Shown: positions 15,594 through 25,411 of the stretch, one piece after another
Position numbering within the stretch: the first letter of the stretch is position 1
Layout: every line of letters starts with the position of its first letter
From: Microbacterium pumilum
GTDB lineage: Bacteria; Actinomycetota; Actinomycetes; Actinomycetales; Microbacteriaceae
Direction of reading: 5' to 3'
Length of the DNA: 64,000 nt
Assembly: GCF_039530225.1 (NCBI RefSeq)
Contig: NZ_BAAAOH010000001.1
Span: 2,232,001-2,296,000, forward strand
The notes under the pieces: generated by a model
What the model was told of the DNA's origin: nothing
What the model saw: only the letters and a program-made list of their open reading frames with translations
Databases searched by the model: none
Program-made: the position numbers and the translations under genes

Positions 15594-16682
15594 ATGGCAC
15601 ATGTCTGGCGCGGAGTCCTCCGCGAGTACGCCGACCGGCTCGGCGTCACCGACGCCTCGACCGTCGTCACCCTCGGCGAGGGCGGCACGCCGCTCCTGCC
15701 GGCACCGGCCCTGTCGCGCCTCACCGGCACGGACGTCTGGGTGAAGTTCGAGGGGATGAACCCGACGGGTTCGTTCAAGGACCGCGGCATGACCGTCGCC
15801 GTCTCGCGGGCGATCGAGCACGGCGCGAAGGCCGTCATCTGCGCGTCGACCGGCAACACATCGGCGTCCGCCGCTGCGTATGCGGCGCATGCGGGCATCA
15901 AGGCCGCGGTGCTCGTGCCCGAGGGCAAGATCGCGATGGGCAAGCTCAGCCAGGCGGTCGCGCACAACGGCGAGCTGATCCAGATCCGCGGAAACTTCGA
16001 CGACTGCCTCGAGATCGCCCGCGAGCTCGCCGACCACTATCCCGTGCACCTGGTCAACTCGGTGAACCCCGATCGGATCGACGGTCAGAAGACGGCGGCG
16101 TACGAGGTCGTCGAGACGCTCGGCGACGCGCCGGACTTCCACTTCATCCCGGTCGGCAACGCCGGCAACTACACCGCCTACTCGCGCGGCTACCGCGAAG
16201 AGGCCGAACGCGGCATCTCCACCCGCATCCCGCGCATGTTCGGATTCCAGGCCGCAGGCTCTGCGCCGCTCGTGATCGGCGAGGTGGTGAAGCATCCCGA
16301 GACGATCGCCAGCGCCATCCGCATCGGCAATCCCGCCTCGTGGGACCTCGCGCTCGAAGCGCGCGAGGCCACGGACGGCTGGTTCGGCGCGATCGACGAC
16401 GACCGGATCCTCGCCGCCCAGAAGCTCCTCGCGGGCGAGGTCGGCATCTTCGTCGAGCCCGCCTCTGCGATCAGCGTGGCCGGACTGCTCGATCGCGTCG
16501 AGGCGGGAGTCGTCCCCGCGGGCGCTCGAGTCGTGCTGACGGTGACCGGCCACGGGCTCAAGGATCCGCAGTGGGCGCTGCGCAACGCCGACGGCTCGCA
16601 GGTGGAGCCGACGGTCGTCGATGCGACCACGTCCGACGTGGCATCCGTTCTGGGCCTGGTGGCTGTGGCGGCGGCCACGTGA
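15594..16682 (+). CDS. thrC: Threonine synthase
   Basis: PLP fold-type II enzyme of 362 residues converting O-phosphohomoserine to threonine. Lys62 in [11 protein letters not shown] is the Schiff-base lysine; [14 protein letters not shown] binds the substrate and phosphate, and [15 protein letters not shown] is the glycine-rich cofactor loop. The ATG at 15594 has AAGGAG six bases upstream. It is the short, class common in Actinobacteria. The stop overlaps the thrB start (GTGA), so product stoichiometry with homoserine kinase is probably set by coupling. Confidence 0.96.
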   Translation: MAHVWRGVLREYADRLGVTDASTVVTLGEGGTPLLPAPALSRLTGTDVWVKFEGMNPTGSFKDRGMTVAVSRAIEHGAKAVICASTGNTSASAAAYAAHAGIKAAVLVPEGKIAMGKLSQAVAHNGELIQIRGNFDDCLEIARELADHYPVHLVNSVNPDRIDGQKTAAYEVVETLGDAPDFHFIPVGNAGNYTAYSRGYREEAERGISTRIPRMFGFQAAGSAPLVIGEVVKHPETIASAIRIGNPASWDLALEAREATDGWFGAIDDDRILAAQKLLAGEVGIFVEPASAISVAGLLDRVEAGVVPAGARVVLTVTGHGLKDPQWALRNADGSQVEPTVVDATTSDVASVLGLVAVAAAT

Positions 16683-17638
16683 CTGCAGCCGCGGCTTCGC
16701 TCCCTGAGCTTGTCGAAGGGCGCACCGTCGTCGTCCGAGTGCCGGCGACGAGCGCGAACCTCGGTCCCGGGTTCGACACGCTCGGCCTCGCGCTGAGCGT
16801 GTACGACGAGCTGGTCGTGACCACGCTCGCCGAGGGCGAGCTCGAGATCCACGTGTCGGGTGAGGGCGCGGCCGACGTTCCGCGCGATGCATCGAACCTC
16901 GTCGTCCGATCGATCGCCTTCGCGTTCGAGGCCGTCGGTCGACGCCTTCCGGGCCTGCGCCTCGAGGCGCGCAACGTCATCCCGCACGGCCGTGGCCTCG
17001 GGTCGTCCGGCGCGGCTGTCGTGTCGGGCCTGCTCGCGGCGAAGGGGCTCCTGGAGGGGGAGGCCGAGTTCGGGCCCGACACGCTCCTGCGCCTGGCCAC
17101 AGAGCTCGAGGGACACCCGGACAACGTCGCACCCGCTCTCTTCGGCGGTTTGACGATCGCCTGGCTCGACGAGCACGGACCGCAGCACAAGAAGCTGCTC
17201 GTGCACCGCGGTGTTTCGCCGGTCGTGTTCGTCCCCGAGTTCACGATGTCGACGAGCGTCGCACGCAGCCTGCAGCCCCTTCAGGTGCCCCGTGAGGATG
17301 CCGTCTTCAACGTGTCGCGGTCGGCTCTCCTCATCGCCGCCCTGACGCAGAGCCCCGAGCTGCTACTCGCCGCGACGGAGGACAAGCTCCATCAGAGCTA
17401 CCGCGCCCAGGCCATGCCGCAGACCGACGTGCTCGTGCGGGCTCTGCGCCAGGCCGGCTTCGCCGCCGTGGTGTCGGGAGCCGGACCGAGCGTGCTCGTA
17501 CTCGCCGACGGACCCGGCCGGCGCCTGGAAGCGGCAGAGCTCGCGGCCACCGTCGGGAACACCCCGTGGGAGGCGCACATGCTCGCCGTCGACTTCAAGG
17601 GTGGTACAGTGAGGGGGTACGCGGAGGGTTCCACGTAG
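16679..17638 (+). CDS. thrB: Homoserine kinase
   Basis: GHMP kinase of 319 residues that phosphorylates homoserine for ThrC. The family begins with [21 protein letters not shown], and the ATP loop is [24 protein letters not shown]; the GAGPSVL motif lies near the C-terminus. The gene begins with GTG 16679 inside the thrC stop. The first 14 residues ([14 protein letters not shown]) include an in-frame copy of the CCTGAGC.TGTCGAAGG repeat at 16702-16720, so the N-terminus is longer than in typical homologues. Confidence 0.95.
   Translation: MTAAAASLPELVEGRTVVVRVPATSANLGPGFDTLGLALSVYDELVVTTLAEGELEIHVSGEGAADVPRDASNLVVRSIAFAFEAVGRRLPGLRLEARNVIPHGRGLGSSGAAVVSGLLAAKGLLEGEAEFGPDTLLRLATELEGHPDNVAPALFGGLTIAWLDEHGPQHKKLLVHRGVSPVVFVPEFTMSTSVARSLQPLQVPREDAVFNVSRSALLIAALTQSPELLLAATEDKLHQSYRAQAMPQTDVLVRALRQAGFAAVVSGAGPSVLVLADGPGRRLEAAELAATVGNTPWEAHMLAVDFKGGTVRGYAEGST
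16702..16720 (+). repeat. CCTGAGC(T/C)TGTCGAAGG repeat within thrB
   Basis: CCCTGAGCTTGTCGAAGGG is one of several copies in the window (others at 21081-21096, complement at 21130-21146, and 35547-35565). In this copy it is translated as PELVEG at the N-terminus of homoserine kinase. Confidence 0.75.
17602..17610 (+). promoter_or_regulatory. Possible extended -10 promoter of rho
   Basis: TGGTACAGT is an extended -10 element (TG-N-TACAGT) inside the 3' end of thrB. Initiation near 17617 would give rho a leader of about 195 bases containing short inverted repeats such as GGCCT/AGGCC (17651-17688). Long rho leaders are often autoregulatory. Evidence is sequence only. Confidence 0.35.
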
Positions 17639-17811
17639 TACGTGAATCTGGCCTCCGTCGCAAGTCTGCGAAACCACCGAATAGGCCCCCCACCCGCTGA
17701 CGGTATCTAGCTGTCGAGGGTCCCCGAGTTCATCGAGGGGTTGGGCAGATGCCTGCCATGCAGCGCATCCGTGTGTTCGTGCAAATCCATTCGTTTCACA
17801 AGGGAGTACTC

Positions 17812-19935
17812 GTGGAGTCCATCTCCGAGGTCCACACCGACGCACTTTCCGACGATCGGGCCGAAGCGCCCGACAGCGTCGATGCTGTCGAGACCAACAC
17901 CGAGACCGCGGCGGAGACTGCCGCCGTCGAAACGCCGGCCGAGAACGCAGAGCCGACCGAGAACGCAGAGCCGGCCGAGAACGCAGAGCCGGATGCAGAC
18001 GCACCGGTCGAGAGCGTCGAGCTCGCCGCCGGCGCCGAGGCCGATGTCGAGCCGCAGGATGCCGCAGACGCGGCCGTCGTCGACGCACCGGCCGACGGCG
18101 CTCCGGCTGAGGCCGATGCAGCTGTCGTCGTGGAGGCCGAGCCCGCCGCCGATGCCGAGCCCGTTCCGGCCGTCGCGCCCGTCGCGAAGGCGCCGCGCAA
18201 GCGCGCGCCGCGCCGCGCCAAGAGCACCGACGTCGTCGAGGCGCCCGCCGCCGACGAGGCGCCCGCCGACGAAACCCTCGTCGCGGACGCAGCCCCCAGC
18301 GAGGCGCCCGCCGAGACCGACGTCGAAGCCCCGACAGAGGTCGAGACGCCCGCTGAGTCCGAGGCCGAAGCCACCGTCGAGGCCGAGACGCCCGCGGACG
18401 GCGAAGGCGACGACGAGTCCGGCGAGGGTGCAGACCAGTCCGCCGATGCCGCGTCCGACGAGACGCCGAGCCGCAGCCGAAGCCGCAACCGCAATCGCAA
18501 CCGCAACCGAGCGCAGGGCTCCGGCCAGGGCGGTCAGAACGCTCAGGGAACCCAGAACGCACAGGGAAGCCCGAACGCCCAGGGCGGTCAGAACACGCAG
18601 GGCAGCCAGGGTGCCCAGAACAACCAGGGCAGCCAGAACGCGCAGAACCAGGGTCCCGATTCGGATGACGACGGCGCGCCGGGCAGTGCCCGCAACCGTC
18701 AGCGCAACAAGCGCCGCATCCAGCCCGGTGACGAGTTCGAGACCGAGATCGGCGAGGACGACATCCTCATCCCGATCGCCGGCATTCTCGACGTGCTCGA
18801 CAACTACGCATTCGTGCGCACCTCCGGCTACCTGCCCGGCACCAGCGACGTCTACGTCTCGCTCGGCCAGGTCAAGAAGTACAACCTCCGCAAGGGCGAC
18901 GCGGTCGTCGGCGCGATCAAGCAGCCGCGCGAAGGCGAGCAGTCCAGCCGCCAGAAGTACAACGCGCTCGTGAAGGTCGACTCGATCAACGGCCTTTCGG
19001 TCGAGGATGCCGCGACCCGCGTCGAGTTCGGCAAGCTCACGCCGCTCTACCCGCAGGACCGCCTGCGCCTGGAGACCGCGCCCGAGAAGCTCACGCAGCG
19101 CATCATCGACCTCGTCGCGCCGATCGGCAAGGGACAGCGCGGCCTCATCGTCGCGCCGCCCAAGGCCGGCAAGACGATCGTGCTGCAGCAGATCGCCAAC
19201 GCCATCGCCACGAACAACCCCGAGGTGCACCTCATGGTGGTTCTGGTCGACGAGCGCCCGGAAGAGGTCACCGACATGCAGCGGACGGTTCGCGGCGAGG
19301 TCATCGCCTCGACCTTCGACCGCCCGGCCGAAGACCACACCACGGTCGCTGAGCTCGCGATCGAGCGTGCCAAGCGTCTGGTCGAGCTGGGCCGCGACGT
19401 CGTCGTGCTGCTCGACTCGATCACGCGCCTCGGCCGCGCCTACAACATCTCGGCGCCGACCTCGGGTCGTGTGCTGACCGGTGGCGTGGACGCATCCGCG
19501 CTCTACCCGCCCAAGCGCTTCTTCGGCGCTGCGCGCAACATCGAGAACGGCGGATCGCTCACGATCCTCGCGACGGCCCTCGTCGAGACCGGCTCCAAGA
19601 TGGATGACGTCATCTTCGAGGAGTTCAAGGGCACCGGCAACAGCGAGCTGCGCCTGAGCCGTCAGCTGGCCGACAAGCGCATCTTCCCGGCGGTCGACGT
19701 CAACGCGTCGAGCACCCGTCGCGAAGAGATGCTGCTGTCCGCCGACGAGGTCAAGATCACGTGGAAGCTCCGCCGCGCGCTCGCGGGTCTCGACCCGCAG
19801 CAGGCCCTCGAGGTCGTGCTCGGCAAGCTCAAGGAGACGTCGTCGAACGTCGAGTTCCTGGTGCAGATGCAGAAGTCGATCCCCACCCCGACCGGCGGCG
19901 GTCACACCCACTCGCACGACAACAGCATTCGCTGA
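17812..19935 (+). CDS. rho: Transcription termination factor Rho, with long N-terminal insertion
   Basis: Rho hexameric RNA helicase, 707 residues, far longer than the ~420 of E. coli. Residues 1-230 are acidic/Ala/Pro-rich, 215-235 basic Arg/Asn repeats, and about 238-283 a Gln/Asn/Gly-rich tract built from repeats of NAQGxQ. The RNA-binding cold-shock-like domain begins near residue 303 ([31 protein letters not shown]). The ATPase holds Walker A APPKAGKT (about 448) and Walker [17 protein letters not shown]. Start GTG 17812 has AGGGAG five bases upstream. Inserted disordered regions are known in actinobacterial Rho and add RNA contacts. Confidence 0.96.
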   Translation: MESISEVHTDALSDDRAEAPDSVDAVETNTETAAETAAVETPAENAEPTENAEPAENAEPDADAPVESVELAAGAEADVEPQDAADAAVVDAPADGAPAEADAAVVVEAEPAADAEPVPAVAPVAKAPRKRAPRRAKSTDVVEAPAADEAPADETLVADAAPSEAPAETDVEAPTEVETPAESEAEATVEAETPADGEGDDESGEGADQSADAASDETPSRSRSRNRNRNRNRAQGSGQGGQNAQGTQNAQGSPNAQGGQNTQGSQGAQNNQGSQNAQNQGPDSDDDGAPGSARNRQRNKRRIQPGDEFETEIGEDDILIPIAGILDVLDNYAFVRTSGYLPGTSDVYVSLGQVKKYNLRKGDAVVGAIKQPREGEQSSRQKYNALVKVDSINGLSVEDAATRVEFGKLTPLYPQDRLRLETAPEKLTQRIIDLVAPIGKGQRGLIVAPPKAGKTIVLQQIANAIATNNPEVHLMVVLVDERPEEVTDMQRTVRGEVIASTFDRPAEDHTTVAELAIERAKRLVELGRDVVVLLDSITRLGRAYNISAPTSGRVLTGGVDASALYPPKRFFGAARNIENGGSLTILATALVETGSKMDDVIFEEFKGTGNSELRLSRQLADKRIFPAVDVNASSTRREEMLLSADEVKITWKLRRALAGLDPQQALEVVLGKLKETSSNVEFLVQMQKSIPTPTGGGHTHSHDNSIR

Positions 19936-19957
19936 TTCCCGGCGGGAGCCACCCATC

Positions 19958-21052
19958 GTGTCCGACTCCGGCATGTTCGATTCCGTGCGCGGGCTGATCG
20001 AAGAGCACAAGGCCGTCCAGGTCGAGCTCTCCGACCCAGCCGTGCACGCTGATGCAGCGCGCGCGAAGAAGGTCAACCGTCGCTACGCCGAGCTCAGCAG
20101 GATCGTGGCGGCCTACGACGCGTGGATCGCGGCATCCGACGATCTCGAGGCGGCGCGCGAGCTCGCCAAAGAGGATGAGGCGTTCGCCGAGGAGGTTCCG
20201 GCGCTCGAGGCGAAGCTGGCCGAGACCCAGGAGAAGCTGCGGCGCCTGCTGATCCCGCGCGACCCGGATGACGCACGCGACGTGATCATGGAGATCAAGG
20301 GTGGCGAGGGCGGCGCCGAGAGCGCCCTGTTCGCGGCCGACCTCTTGCGCATGTATCTGCAGTACGCCGCGTCGAAGGGCTGGAAGACCGAGCTGCTCGA
20401 GCGCACCGAGTCCGACCTCGGCGGCTACAAGGACGTCCAGGTCGCGATCAAGAGCTCCTCGACCGACCCCGCGCAGGGCGTCTGGGCGCACCTGAAGTAC
20501 GAGGGCGGCGTGCATCGCGTGCAGCGGGTTCCGGCGACCGAGTCGCAGGGCCGCATCCACACGTCCACCACCGGGGTGCTGGTGTTCCCCGAGGTCGATG
20601 AGCCCGATGAGGTCGACATCAACCCCAACGACCTGAAGATCGACGTGTTCCGCTCGTCGGGTCCGGGTGGCCAGTCGGTCAACACGACGGATTCGGCCGT
20701 CCGCATCACCCACCTGCCTACGGGCATCGTGGTCTCGATGCAGAACGAGAAGTCGCAGCTGCAGAACCGCGAGGCGGGCATGCGGGTGCTGCGGGCTCGC
20801 ATCCTCGCCAAGCAGCAGGAAGAGCTGGATGCGGCGGCATCCGATGCCCGCAGATCGCAGATCCGCGGAATGGACCGCTCCGAGCGGATCCGCACCTATA
20901 ACTTCCCCGAGAACCGCATCGCCGATCACCGCACCGGCTACAAGTCGTACAACCTCGATCAGGTGATGGATGGCGCACTCGACCCGATCATCGAGTCTGC
21001 GATCCATGCCGACGAAGAGGCGCAGCTCGCGGCGCTCGGCGACAACTCCTGA
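19958..21052 (+). CDS. prfA: Peptide chain release factor 1
   Basis: RF1 of 364 residues, recognising UAA and UAG. It contains the ESALFAADL region, the codon-recognition PAT tripeptide ([10 protein letters not shown]), the catalytic GGQ in [20 protein letters not shown], and the [14 protein letters not shown] motif. The start is GTG 19958 behind GGGAG; ATG 19973 also lies in frame ([12 protein letters not shown]), so either may be used. It follows rho, and PrmC, which methylates its GGQ glutamine, is encoded 3.4 kb downstream, separated here by cysteine genes. Confidence 0.96.
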   Translation: MSDSGMFDSVRGLIEEHKAVQVELSDPAVHADAARAKKVNRRYAELSRIVAAYDAWIAASDDLEAARELAKEDEAFAEEVPALEAKLAETQEKLRRLLIPRDPDDARDVIMEIKGGEGGAESALFAADLLRMYLQYAASKGWKTELLERTESDLGGYKDVQVAIKSSSTDPAQGVWAHLKYEGGVHRVQRVPATESQGRIHTSTTGVLVFPEVDEPDEVDINPNDLKIDVFRSSGPGGQSVNTTDSAVRITHLPTGIVVSMQNEKSQLQNREAGMRVLRARILAKQQEELDAAASDARRSQIRGMDRSERIRTYNFPENRIADHRTGYKSYNLDQVMDGALDPIIESAIHADEEAQLAALGDNS

Positions 21053-21080
21053 ACCCGTCGCGGCCATCCGGTGAGCGGTC

Positions 21081-21146
21081 GCTGAGCCTGTCGAAGCGTC
21101 CGCGGACGCTCGCCGGCCACCGCGCCGGCCCTTCGACGGGCTCAGG
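21081..21146. repeat. Inverted pair of CTGAGCCTGTCGAAG repeats
   Basis: CTGAGCCTGTCGAAG (21082-21096) and CTTCGACGGGCTCAG (21131-21145) are complementary except at one position and enclose 34 bases that also pair in part (GCCGGCC). This REP-like hairpin follows prfA by 29 bases and precedes the holin-like gene. It could terminate transcription without a T-run, but the family recurs elsewhere as a dispersed repeat. Confidence 0.7.
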
Positions 21147-21225
21147 GACCGGTGCTCCCTCAGCGACCAGGCGGTGCCGTGGTTCGAGACAGGCGCGGCG
21201 CCGGAGAGGCCGCGCCCGTGCGTAC

Positions 21226-21231
21226 TAGCCT
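21226..21231 (+). promoter_or_regulatory. -10 box of a leaderless gene
   Basis: TAGCCT (TANNNT) at 21226-21231 ends six bases before GTG 21238. With the usual spacing the transcript would begin at the start codon. No Shine-Dalgarno sequence precedes the gene. Confidence 0.5.
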
Positions 21232-21237
21232 GAGCGC

Positions 21238-21639
21238 GTGATCACTTTTCTGATCCGGGCGGCGATCTTCCTCGTCTCGGCCTTCCTGGGGCTCGTCGCG
21301 GCGGACCTCATCCTGCCGGGCTTCTCTCTGCATTGGAACGACTGGTGGGGCGTCCTGCTCGCCGTCGTGATCTTCGCGGTGCTGCAGAGCATCCTGGCCC
21401 CCTGGCTGTTCAAGATCACACGACGGCACGCCAATGCGTTCCTCGGCGGAATCGGCCTCCTCTCGACCTTCGTCGCGCTGCTCATCGCGGTCGTGATCCC
21501 GGCAGCCGGCATCGGCATCGACGGTCCGGTCGCCTGGATCATCGGCACGCTCATCGTCTGGCTCGTCACAGCGCTCGCGACGTGGCTGCTGCCGCCGCTG
21601 CTGATCAAGAAGAAGGTCGACCAGCGGCGCGACGTGTGA
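21238..21639 (+). CDS. Phage holin family (four-helix) membrane protein
   Basis: A 133-residue membrane protein with four predicted helices and a short basic tail (KKKVDQRRDV). It resembles the chromosomal phage-holin-4-type (DUF/ holin superfamily IV) proteins common in actinobacteria, which despite the name occur outside prophages. No other phage gene lies nearby. It is probably a leaderless transcript. The function is unknown; membrane integrity or transport is conjectural. Confidence 0.75.
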   Translation: MITFLIRAAIFLVSAFLGLVAADLILPGFSLHWNDWWGVLLAVVIFAVLQSILAPWLFKITRRHANAFLGGIGLLSTFVALLIAVVIPAAGIGIDGPVAWIIGTLIVWLVTALATWLLPPLLIKKKVDQRRDV

Positions 21640-21847
21640 CGGATGCGGCATCCGGCGCGACGATGAATGCATGACGAGTCGCATCAGCGCCGGTCCGACG
21701 GCGTCCCTCGCGACTGGTCGTCGGACCCGTCGACCGGATCAGGAGAATCGACCCATTCAGGACGGTTCCGCGCCGATCGTCCTGATTCCGTCGATTCGCC
21801 TGGTCTCGTAGCGGATGCTGGAGGCCGCGACGCGTGGCCCGCCGGGC
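21640..21847. other. Intergenic region with a composite inverted repeat
   Basis: No gene is visible in these 208 bases between convergent genes. They contain AATCGA (21746-21751) ... TCAGGAC (21757-21763) opposed by GTCCTGA (21779-21785) ... TCGATT (21791-21796), a bipartite hairpin with equal 5-base internal gaps. It may terminate one or both of the converging transcripts. Confidence 0.5.
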
Positions 21848-22429
21848 TCAGATGATGTACTCGGGGGCCATCAGAAGCGCCTTGGTGTCTTCGCCCACCC
21901 TGCGCGATCGGGGCTTCGCGGGCACGCCGACGAGCACGCTGTCTGCCGGCGCATCCCTCGTCACGACCGCGTTCGCGCCCACGACCGAGTGCGCGCCGAT
22001 CGTGATCGGCCCGAGGATCTTGGCGCCCGCGCCCACGGCGACACCGTCCTCGATCGTGGGATGCCGCTTGCCCCCCTCGCGCTGCCGACCGCCGAGGGTG
22101 ACGCCGTGGTACAGCATGACGTCGTCGCCGACCTCGGCGGTCTCGCCGATGACGACGCCCATCCCGTGATCGATGAAGAAGCGCCGACCGATGGTCGCGC
22201 CGGGGTGGATCTCGATGCCGGTGAGCCAGCGCGTGATCTGCGATCCGGCCCGGGCGACGAAGCGCAGGTCACGCGTCCACAGCGCATGCCACGCCCGGTG
22301 CGCCCAGATCGCGTGGAGGCCCGGGTAGAGCAGCGCGATCTCGATGCTGCTGCGCGCCGCGGGATCCCGCAGCTTCGCCGCCGCGAGGTCTTCCCTCAGG
22401 CGCGCGCCGACGCCGATGGGCTCGTTCAT
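21848..22429 (-). CDS. cysE: Serine O-acetyltransferase
   Basis: A 193-residue CysE of the short type, with a helical N-terminus and a C-terminal left-handed beta-helix built from hexapeptide repeats ([43 protein letters not shown] and onward). His in DHGMG and the [14 protein letters not shown] loop correspond to the active site. It supplies O-acetylserine to the adjacent cysteine synthases. The ATG overlaps the stop of the upstream cysK by four bases, so the gene is translationally coupled as the last gene of cysK-cysK-cysE. Confidence 0.95.
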   Translation of the reverse strand: MNEPIGVGARLREDLAAAKLRDPAARSSIEIALLYPGLHAIWAHRAWHALWTRDLRFVARAGSQITRWLTGIEIHPGATIGRRFFIDHGMGVVIGETAEVGDDVMLYHGVTLGGRQREGGKRHPTIEDGVAVGAGAKILGPITIGAHSVVGANAVVTRDAPADSVLVGVPAKPRSRRVGEDTKALLMAPEYII

Positions 22430-23379
22430 GCTGTCGCCTTCTCGGGCTCGCGCAGGTGCTCGTACAGCGCCGTGGAGAGGTAGCGCTCGCCGGCATCGGG
22501 GATGATGACGACGATGCGCTTGCCGGAAGCCTCGGGCCGCGCGGCGATCTGCAGCGCCGCCCAGACCGCGGCGCCTGCCGACATCCCGGCGAGGATCCCC
22601 TCGCGCGTCGCGAGCTCGCGCGCGACGCGGATGGCGTCGTCGAACTCGACGTCGAAGATCTCGTCGATGACCGATCGGTCGAGCACGCTGGGGACGAAGT
22701 TCGGGCCGATGCCCTGGATGCGGTGCCCGCCGGCCCGCCCTTCGGACAGCATGGGGGAGTCCTTGGGCTCGACGACCGCGATCTTGACGTCCGGATTGCG
22801 CTGCTTGAGCACCTGCCCCACGCCCGTGATCGTGCCGCCGGTGCCCGAACCCGCGACGAAGTAGTCGACGGACCCGCCGGTGTCGCGCCAGATCTCCTCG
22901 GCCGTCGTTCGACGGTGGATCTCGGCGTTCGCCGGGTGGTCGAACTGGCGCGCGAGCACGGCACCCGGCGTCTCCGCGGCGATGCGCTCCGCGGTCGCGA
23001 CGGCCTCCGTCATCCCCTTGTAGGGATCCGTGAGGACGAGCTCGGCGCCGTATGCCTTCAGCAGGGTTCGCCGTTCCTTCGACATGGATGCCGGCATCGT
23101 GAGGATCACGCGGTAGCCGCGTGCCGCCCCGATGAGGGCGAGCGCGATGCCGGTGTTGCCGCTCGTGGACTCCACGATGGTGCCCCCGGGCTGCAGACCT
23201 CCCGATGCCTCGGCGGCATCGACGAGCGCGACGCCGAGTCGATCCTTGACGCTGGATCCGGGGTTGTAGAACTCGAGCTTCGCGACGACCTCGGCACCCA
23301 GCCCTTCGGTGAGCGCGTTCAGCCGCACCAGCGGGGTGTTGCCGAAGGCGGAGGTGATGTCGGAGTGGATCCCGGTCAC
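22426..23379 (-). CDS. cysK: Cysteine synthase A, copy nearer cysE
   Basis: O-acetylserine sulfhydrylase of 317 residues, PLP fold-type II. Lys45 ([10 protein letters not shown]) forms the aldimine, TSGNTG is the substrate loop and [15 protein letters not shown] binds the PLP phosphate; the C-terminal [12 protein letters not shown] loop is where CysE C-termini dock. Start GTG 23379 with GAAAGG upstream. It is a tandem paralogue of the gene at 23411-24349, from which it differs by a short C-terminal tail (EPEKATA) and scattered substitutions. Coupled to cysE by a four-base overlap. Confidence 0.93.
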   Translation of the reverse strand: MTGIHSDITSAFGNTPLVRLNALTEGLGAEVVAKLEFYNPGSSVKDRLGVALVDAAEASGGLQPGGTIVESTSGNTGIALALIGAARGYRVILTMPASMSKERRTLLKAYGAELVLTDPYKGMTEAVATAERIAAETPGAVLARQFDHPANAEIHRRTTAEEIWRDTGGSVDYFVAGSGTGGTITGVGQVLKQRNPDVKIAVVEPKDSPMLSEGRAGGHRIQGIGPNFVPSVLDRSVIDEIFDVEFDDAIRVARELATREGILAGMSAGAAVWAALQIAARPEASGKRIVVIIPDAGERYLSTALYEHLREPEKATA

Positions 23380-23410
23380 GGATCGCCTTTCAGTAGGGGG
23401 CAGTGGCGCG

Positions 23411-24349
23411 TCAATCCTCGCGCAGATCCTCATAGAGCGCGGTCGACAGGTAGCGCTCGCCGAAGGACGGGATGATGACGACGATGTTCTTGCCGGCGGC
23501 CTCGGGTCGCGCGGCGATCTGCAGCGCCGCCCACACGGCGGCACCCGACGAGATGCCGACGAGGATGCCGTCCTTCGTGCCGACGTCGCGCGCCGTCGAG
23601 ATCGCGTCGGCGAACTCCACGTCGATGACCTCGTCGATCACGCTCTGATCGAGGATCGGCGGGACGAAGTTGGGTCCGATGCCCTGGATCTTGTGAGGGC
23701 CAGGGGTGCCCTTGGTGAGCAGCGGCGAATCGGCGGGCTCGACGGCGATCACCTTGGCGTCCGGCACACGCTCCTTGAGCACCTGACCGACGCCGGTGAT
23801 GGTGCCGCCCGTGCCGATGCCGGCGACGAAGTAGTCGACCTTGCCGTCGGTGTCGCGCAGGATCTCCTCGGCCGTGGTCTTGCGGTGGATCTCCGGGTTG
23901 GCCTCGTTCTCGAACTGGCGGGCGAGCACCGCGCCCGGCGTGTCGGCGATGATCTCCTCGGCCGTGGCCAGGGCGCCCTTCATCCCGCCTGCGGGATCGG
24001 TGAGGACGAGCTCGGCGCCGTAGGCCTTGAGCAGCAGCCGGCGCTCGATCGACATCGAGGACGGCATGGCGAGGATCACCTTGTAGCCGCGGGCGGCTCC
24101 GACCATCGCCAGAGCGATGCCGGTGTTGCCGCTCGTGGCCTCGACGATGGTGCCGCCGGGCTGAAGCTGACCCGACGCCTCGGCGGCATCGATGATCGCG
24201 ATGCCGATGCGGTCCTTGACGCTCGCCGCAGGGCTGTAGAACTCCAGCTTCGCGAGCACGATTCCTGCAACACCTTCCGCGACGCGGTTCAGGCGGACGA
24301 GGGGGGTGTCGCCGAAGGCAGACGTGATGTCGGGGTGGATGCCGGGCAT
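23411..24349 (-). CDS. cysK: Cysteine synthase A, first copy
   Basis: O-acetylserine sulfhydrylase of 312 residues, the first gene of the leftward cysK-cysK-cysE set. Lys45 is in [31 protein letters not shown] and [12 protein letters not shown] are all present, so it should be active. ATG 24349 has GAAAGG upstream, the same as its paralogue. The intergenic gap to the second cysK is only 31 bases. By eye most positions match between the copies, and the substrate loops are the same, so a difference in substrate preference (for example O-phosphoserine or thiosulfate) cannot be inferred. Confidence 0.94.
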   Translation of the reverse strand: MPGIHPDITSAFGDTPLVRLNRVAEGVAGIVLAKLEFYSPAASVKDRIGIAIIDAAEASGQLQPGGTIVEATSGNTGIALAMVGAARGYKVILAMPSSMSIERRLLLKAYGAELVLTDPAGGMKGALATAEEIIADTPGAVLARQFENEANPEIHRKTTAEEILRDTDGKVDYFVAGIGTGGTITGVGQVLKERVPDAKVIAVEPADSPLLTKGTPGPHKIQGIGPNFVPPILDQSVIDEVIDVEFADAISTARDVGTKDGILVGISSGAAVWAALQIAARPEAAGKNIVVIIPSFGERYLSTALYEDLRED

Positions 24350-24438
24350 GGGTTCGGGCCTTTCGCGAGTCGTCATCGATGCGCTGTACAGCCTATTGGA
24401 GGGGGAACACGTGAGTCCTTGTGTGACGACCGCTGGCC

Positions 24439-24444
24439 TAGGCT
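24439..24444 (+). promoter_or_regulatory. -10 box of prmC
   Basis: TAGGCT at 24439-24444 lies ten bases before the prmC ATG and repeats the near-start -10 pattern of this window. The gap of about 105 bases to the divergent cysK start must also carry the cysteine operon promoter, which I could not place. Confidence 0.45.
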
Positions 24445-24454
24445 GGTTGCGCCC

Positions 24455-25330
24455 ATGCCGCCAGAACATCCCCCCACACTCGCGGATGTCCTCCGCCACG
24501 CCGTCGACCGCCTCGCCCGAGCCGGCGTGCCCGACCCGCAGGTCGACGCCGAGCTGCTCGCGGCACACGTGATGGGGTTCGGCCGCGGCGGAGTCCAGGC
24601 AGCCCTGGCGCGCGGCGACGCCATCGACGATCACGCCGCCGCGGCGCTCGAAGCGCTCGTCGTGCGGCGTGCGACGAGGGAGCCGCTGCAGCACATCACC
24701 GGTCTCGCGCCGTTTCGGCACCTCGAGCTGCGCGTCGGTCCGGGCGTGTTCGTGCCGAGGCCCGAGACCGAGATCGTCGCTCAGCTCGCCATCGACATGC
24801 TGCGGGCTGCGGCATCGCCTTCGCCCGTGGCCGTGGACCTGGGGACCGGCAGCGGTGCCATCGCCCTGGCCCTCGCTACGGAAGTGCCGCACGCCCGGGT
24901 CTACGCCGCCGAGAACTCCGTCGACGCCTTCGTGTGGACGAGGGAGAACTTCGCGCAGACCGGCGCCGACAACGCGACGCTGGCGTTCGTCGACCTCGAG
25001 CACGCGTTTCCCGAGCTCGACGGAACCGTCTCGGTCGTCGTCTCGAACCCTCCCTACGTTCCGGATGCCGCCATCCCGCGTGATCCGGAGGTGCGCCTCT
25101 TCGATCCGCCCGCCGCGCTGTACGGCGGCGACGACGGACTCGACGTCGTGCGGGTGGTGAGCACGGTGGGGCTTCGGCTCGCGCACCCCGGCGGGACGAT
25201 CGTGATCGAGCACGGCGAGTGGCAGGGTGAGGCGATCCGCAGCATCCTGTCGGCCGACGGGTGGCGTGCGACGGCGACGCACCCCGATCTGACGATGCGC
25301 GACAGGGCAACGACCGCCGTGCATCCCTGA
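24455..25330 (+). CDS. prmC: Release factor glutamine methyltransferase
   Basis: N5-glutamine methyltransferase of 291 residues that methylates the GGQ glutamine of release factors such as the PrfA encoded upstream. A helical N-terminal RF-binding domain ([30 protein letters not shown]) is followed by a class I SAM-dependent fold: motif [16 protein letters not shown] and catalytic VSNPPYVP near residue 198. ATG 24455 is chosen because the preceding minus-strand frame is non-coding here. It begins the run prmC-tsaC-wecA-atp found in many actinobacteria. Confidence 0.95.
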   Translation: MPPEHPPTLADVLRHAVDRLARAGVPDPQVDAELLAAHVMGFGRGGVQAALARGDAIDDHAAAALEALVVRRATREPLQHITGLAPFRHLELRVGPGVFVPRPETEIVAQLAIDMLRAAASPSPVAVDLGTGSGAIALALATEVPHARVYAAENSVDAFVWTRENFAQTGADNATLAFVDLEHAFPELDGTVSVVVSNPPYVPDAAIPRDPEVRLFDPPAALYGGDDGLDVVRVVSTVGLRLAHPGGTIVIEHGEWQGEAIRSILSADGWRATATHPDLTMRDRATTAVHP

Positions 25331-25396
25331 GGGGCTTCGGCGAGACCCCGGCTCGCTGACGCACGCCCCGTGCGGGTGCGGTTCAGAAGCCGCACG

Positions 25397-25402
25397 TAGA
25401 CT
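25397..25402 (+). promoter_or_regulatory. -10 box of tsaC/sua5
   Basis: TAGACT at 25397-25402 stands nine bases before the ATG at 25412, giving a leader of about three bases. No Shine-Dalgarno sequence is present. Confidence 0.45.
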
Positions 25403-25411
25403 ATCCGCGAC

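Noticed and set aside
18523..18660. Possible tandem DNA repeat or CRISPR-like array in rho
   Set aside because: The repeated CAGGGC/CAGAAC units are imperfect and encode the Gln/Asn tract; no regular spacers exist.
17707..20076. 789-codon minus-strand frame opposite rho
   Set aside because: It is the antisense of the Rho gene and consists of Ala/Leu/Gly/Arg repeats mirroring the Ala/Glu codons of Rho. No start signal was found.
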